Origin: Treponema sp.
GTDB taxonomy: Bacteria > Spirochaetota > Spirochaetia > Treponematales > Treponemataceae
DNA length: 22,230 bases
Direction: 5' to 3'
NCBI GenBank assembly: GCA_012513125.1
Contig: JAAZCS010000311.1
Coordinates: forward strand, 1-22,230
Of this stretch, positions 22,097-22,230 are shown one piece after another (the first letter of the stretch is position 1; each line of letters begins with the position of its first letter). A model generated the notes under the pieces. The model was not told where the DNA came from. It made no database searches and was given only the letters and a program-made list of their open reading frames with translations. The position numbers and the translations under genes were made by a program.

Positions 22097-22230
22097 TGAG
22101 CCCTTTTGTCAATACAGTTTTTTATAAAAGTTCAGTGGATTTCCTTCTTTTTTTTAAGCTGATAACATATCAACTTGGTCATTTCTATTTGTAAACACCC
22201 CATAATACATTTCATCCGGGGTTGCATACT
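22097..22230 (-). mobile_element. Right end of a second insertion sequence (IS3-like), continuing off the window
   Basis: On the plus strand the copA frame breaks at 22097, where a TGAGCCCTTTTGTCAA sequence begins; TG tips are usual for IS3-family ends. Further in, on the minus strand, a transposase C-terminus ends at 22154. No sequence beyond the window is available, so the other end, target duplication and family cannot be checked. It is a different element from the IS at 11676, with unlike ends and transposase C-terminus. Confidence 0.7.
22154..22230 (-). CDS. C-terminal fragment of an IS3-type transposase (OrfB), cut by the window edge
   Basis: The minus-strand frame read from the right edge to the stop at 22154-22156 gives YATPDEMYYGVFTNRNDQVDMLSA. 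The core YATPDEMYYG matches the usual end of rve-type transposases (YRTPDEVYFG), and the rest is a normal variable tail. It is only 25 codons long, so the family call is tentative: IS3 group or IS481-like. Its direction is towards the copA remnant, and its stop lies 57 bases inside the IS tip. Confidence 0.6.
   Translation of the reverse strand, partial: YATPDEMYYGVFTNRNDQVDMLSA

Noticed and set aside
22090..22112. Perfect TTGACA and perfect TATAAT on the minus strand at the IS/copA junction
   Set aside because: The spacer is only 11 bases, too short for a normal sigma-70 promoter, so I do not call a promoter from the pair.

Overview
The window is AT-rich DNA that most resembles a spirochaete of the genus Treponema, probably a free-living or gut/rumen-type species rather than a reduced pathogen. 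The best clue is the chemotaxis cluster cheA - cheW::cheR-like - cheX - cheY. This gene order and the CheW-CheR-like fusion are treponemal hallmarks. The species is not determined. The assignment rests on recognised protein families and gene order, not on a database search.

Layout. (1) 1-566: the start of a minus-strand gene that runs off the left edge, divergent from a small unrecognised plus-strand gene. (2) 604-6564, minus strand: an exonuclease-BRCT protein followed by a likely amino-acid operon of thrA (aspartokinase-homoserine dehydrogenase), a fused DAHP synthase-prephenate dehydratase and ilvN/ilvH (acetolactate synthase regulatory subunit). All three biosynthetic proteins carry ACT or ACT-like control domains. 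(3) 6721-11654, plus strand: a tight sufC-sufB-sufD-sufS-sufU operon for Fe-S cluster assembly, of the Gram-positive (SufU) type. (4) 11676-13096: a complete IS3-family, IS150-like insertion sequence with overlapping orfA/orfB, 25-bp imperfect terminal repeats and a 4-bp target duplication. It sits in the loop of the hairpin terminator that once served both suf (plus) and che (minus). (5) 13125-17863, minus strand: the chemotaxis operon, whose first gene appears to have a leaderless promoter with an inverted repeat. (6) 18023-19237, plus: an exported protein that looks like an outer-membrane beta-barrel. (7) 19295-20518, minus: LL-diaminopimelate aminotransferase (dapL), divergent from a RelQ-type small alarmone synthetase (20694-21434, plus). 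(8) 21445-22230, minus: the 3' remnant of a copper P-type ATPase with an in-frame CopZ-like domain, cut at 22097 by the end of a second insertion sequence that continues beyond the window.

How the parts fit. Region 2 channels carbon into the aspartate, aromatic and branched-chain families under feedback control. The suf genes make a complete core Fe-S machine. The che genes form a signalling module: receptor coupling, kinase, response regulator and CheX phosphatase. The two insertion sequences show recent remodelling. One broke a shared terminator but appears to carry its own terminators at both ends. The other truncated copA.

The most interesting points are the IS inside a terminator loop with strand-specific insulating hairpins at its two ends, the DAHP synthase-prephenate dehydratase fusion, the apparently leaderless cheA, and the copZ-like start inside the broken copA. 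I saw no tRNA, rRNA, CRISPR array or phage genes, and no gene-free stretch longer than about 180 bases.
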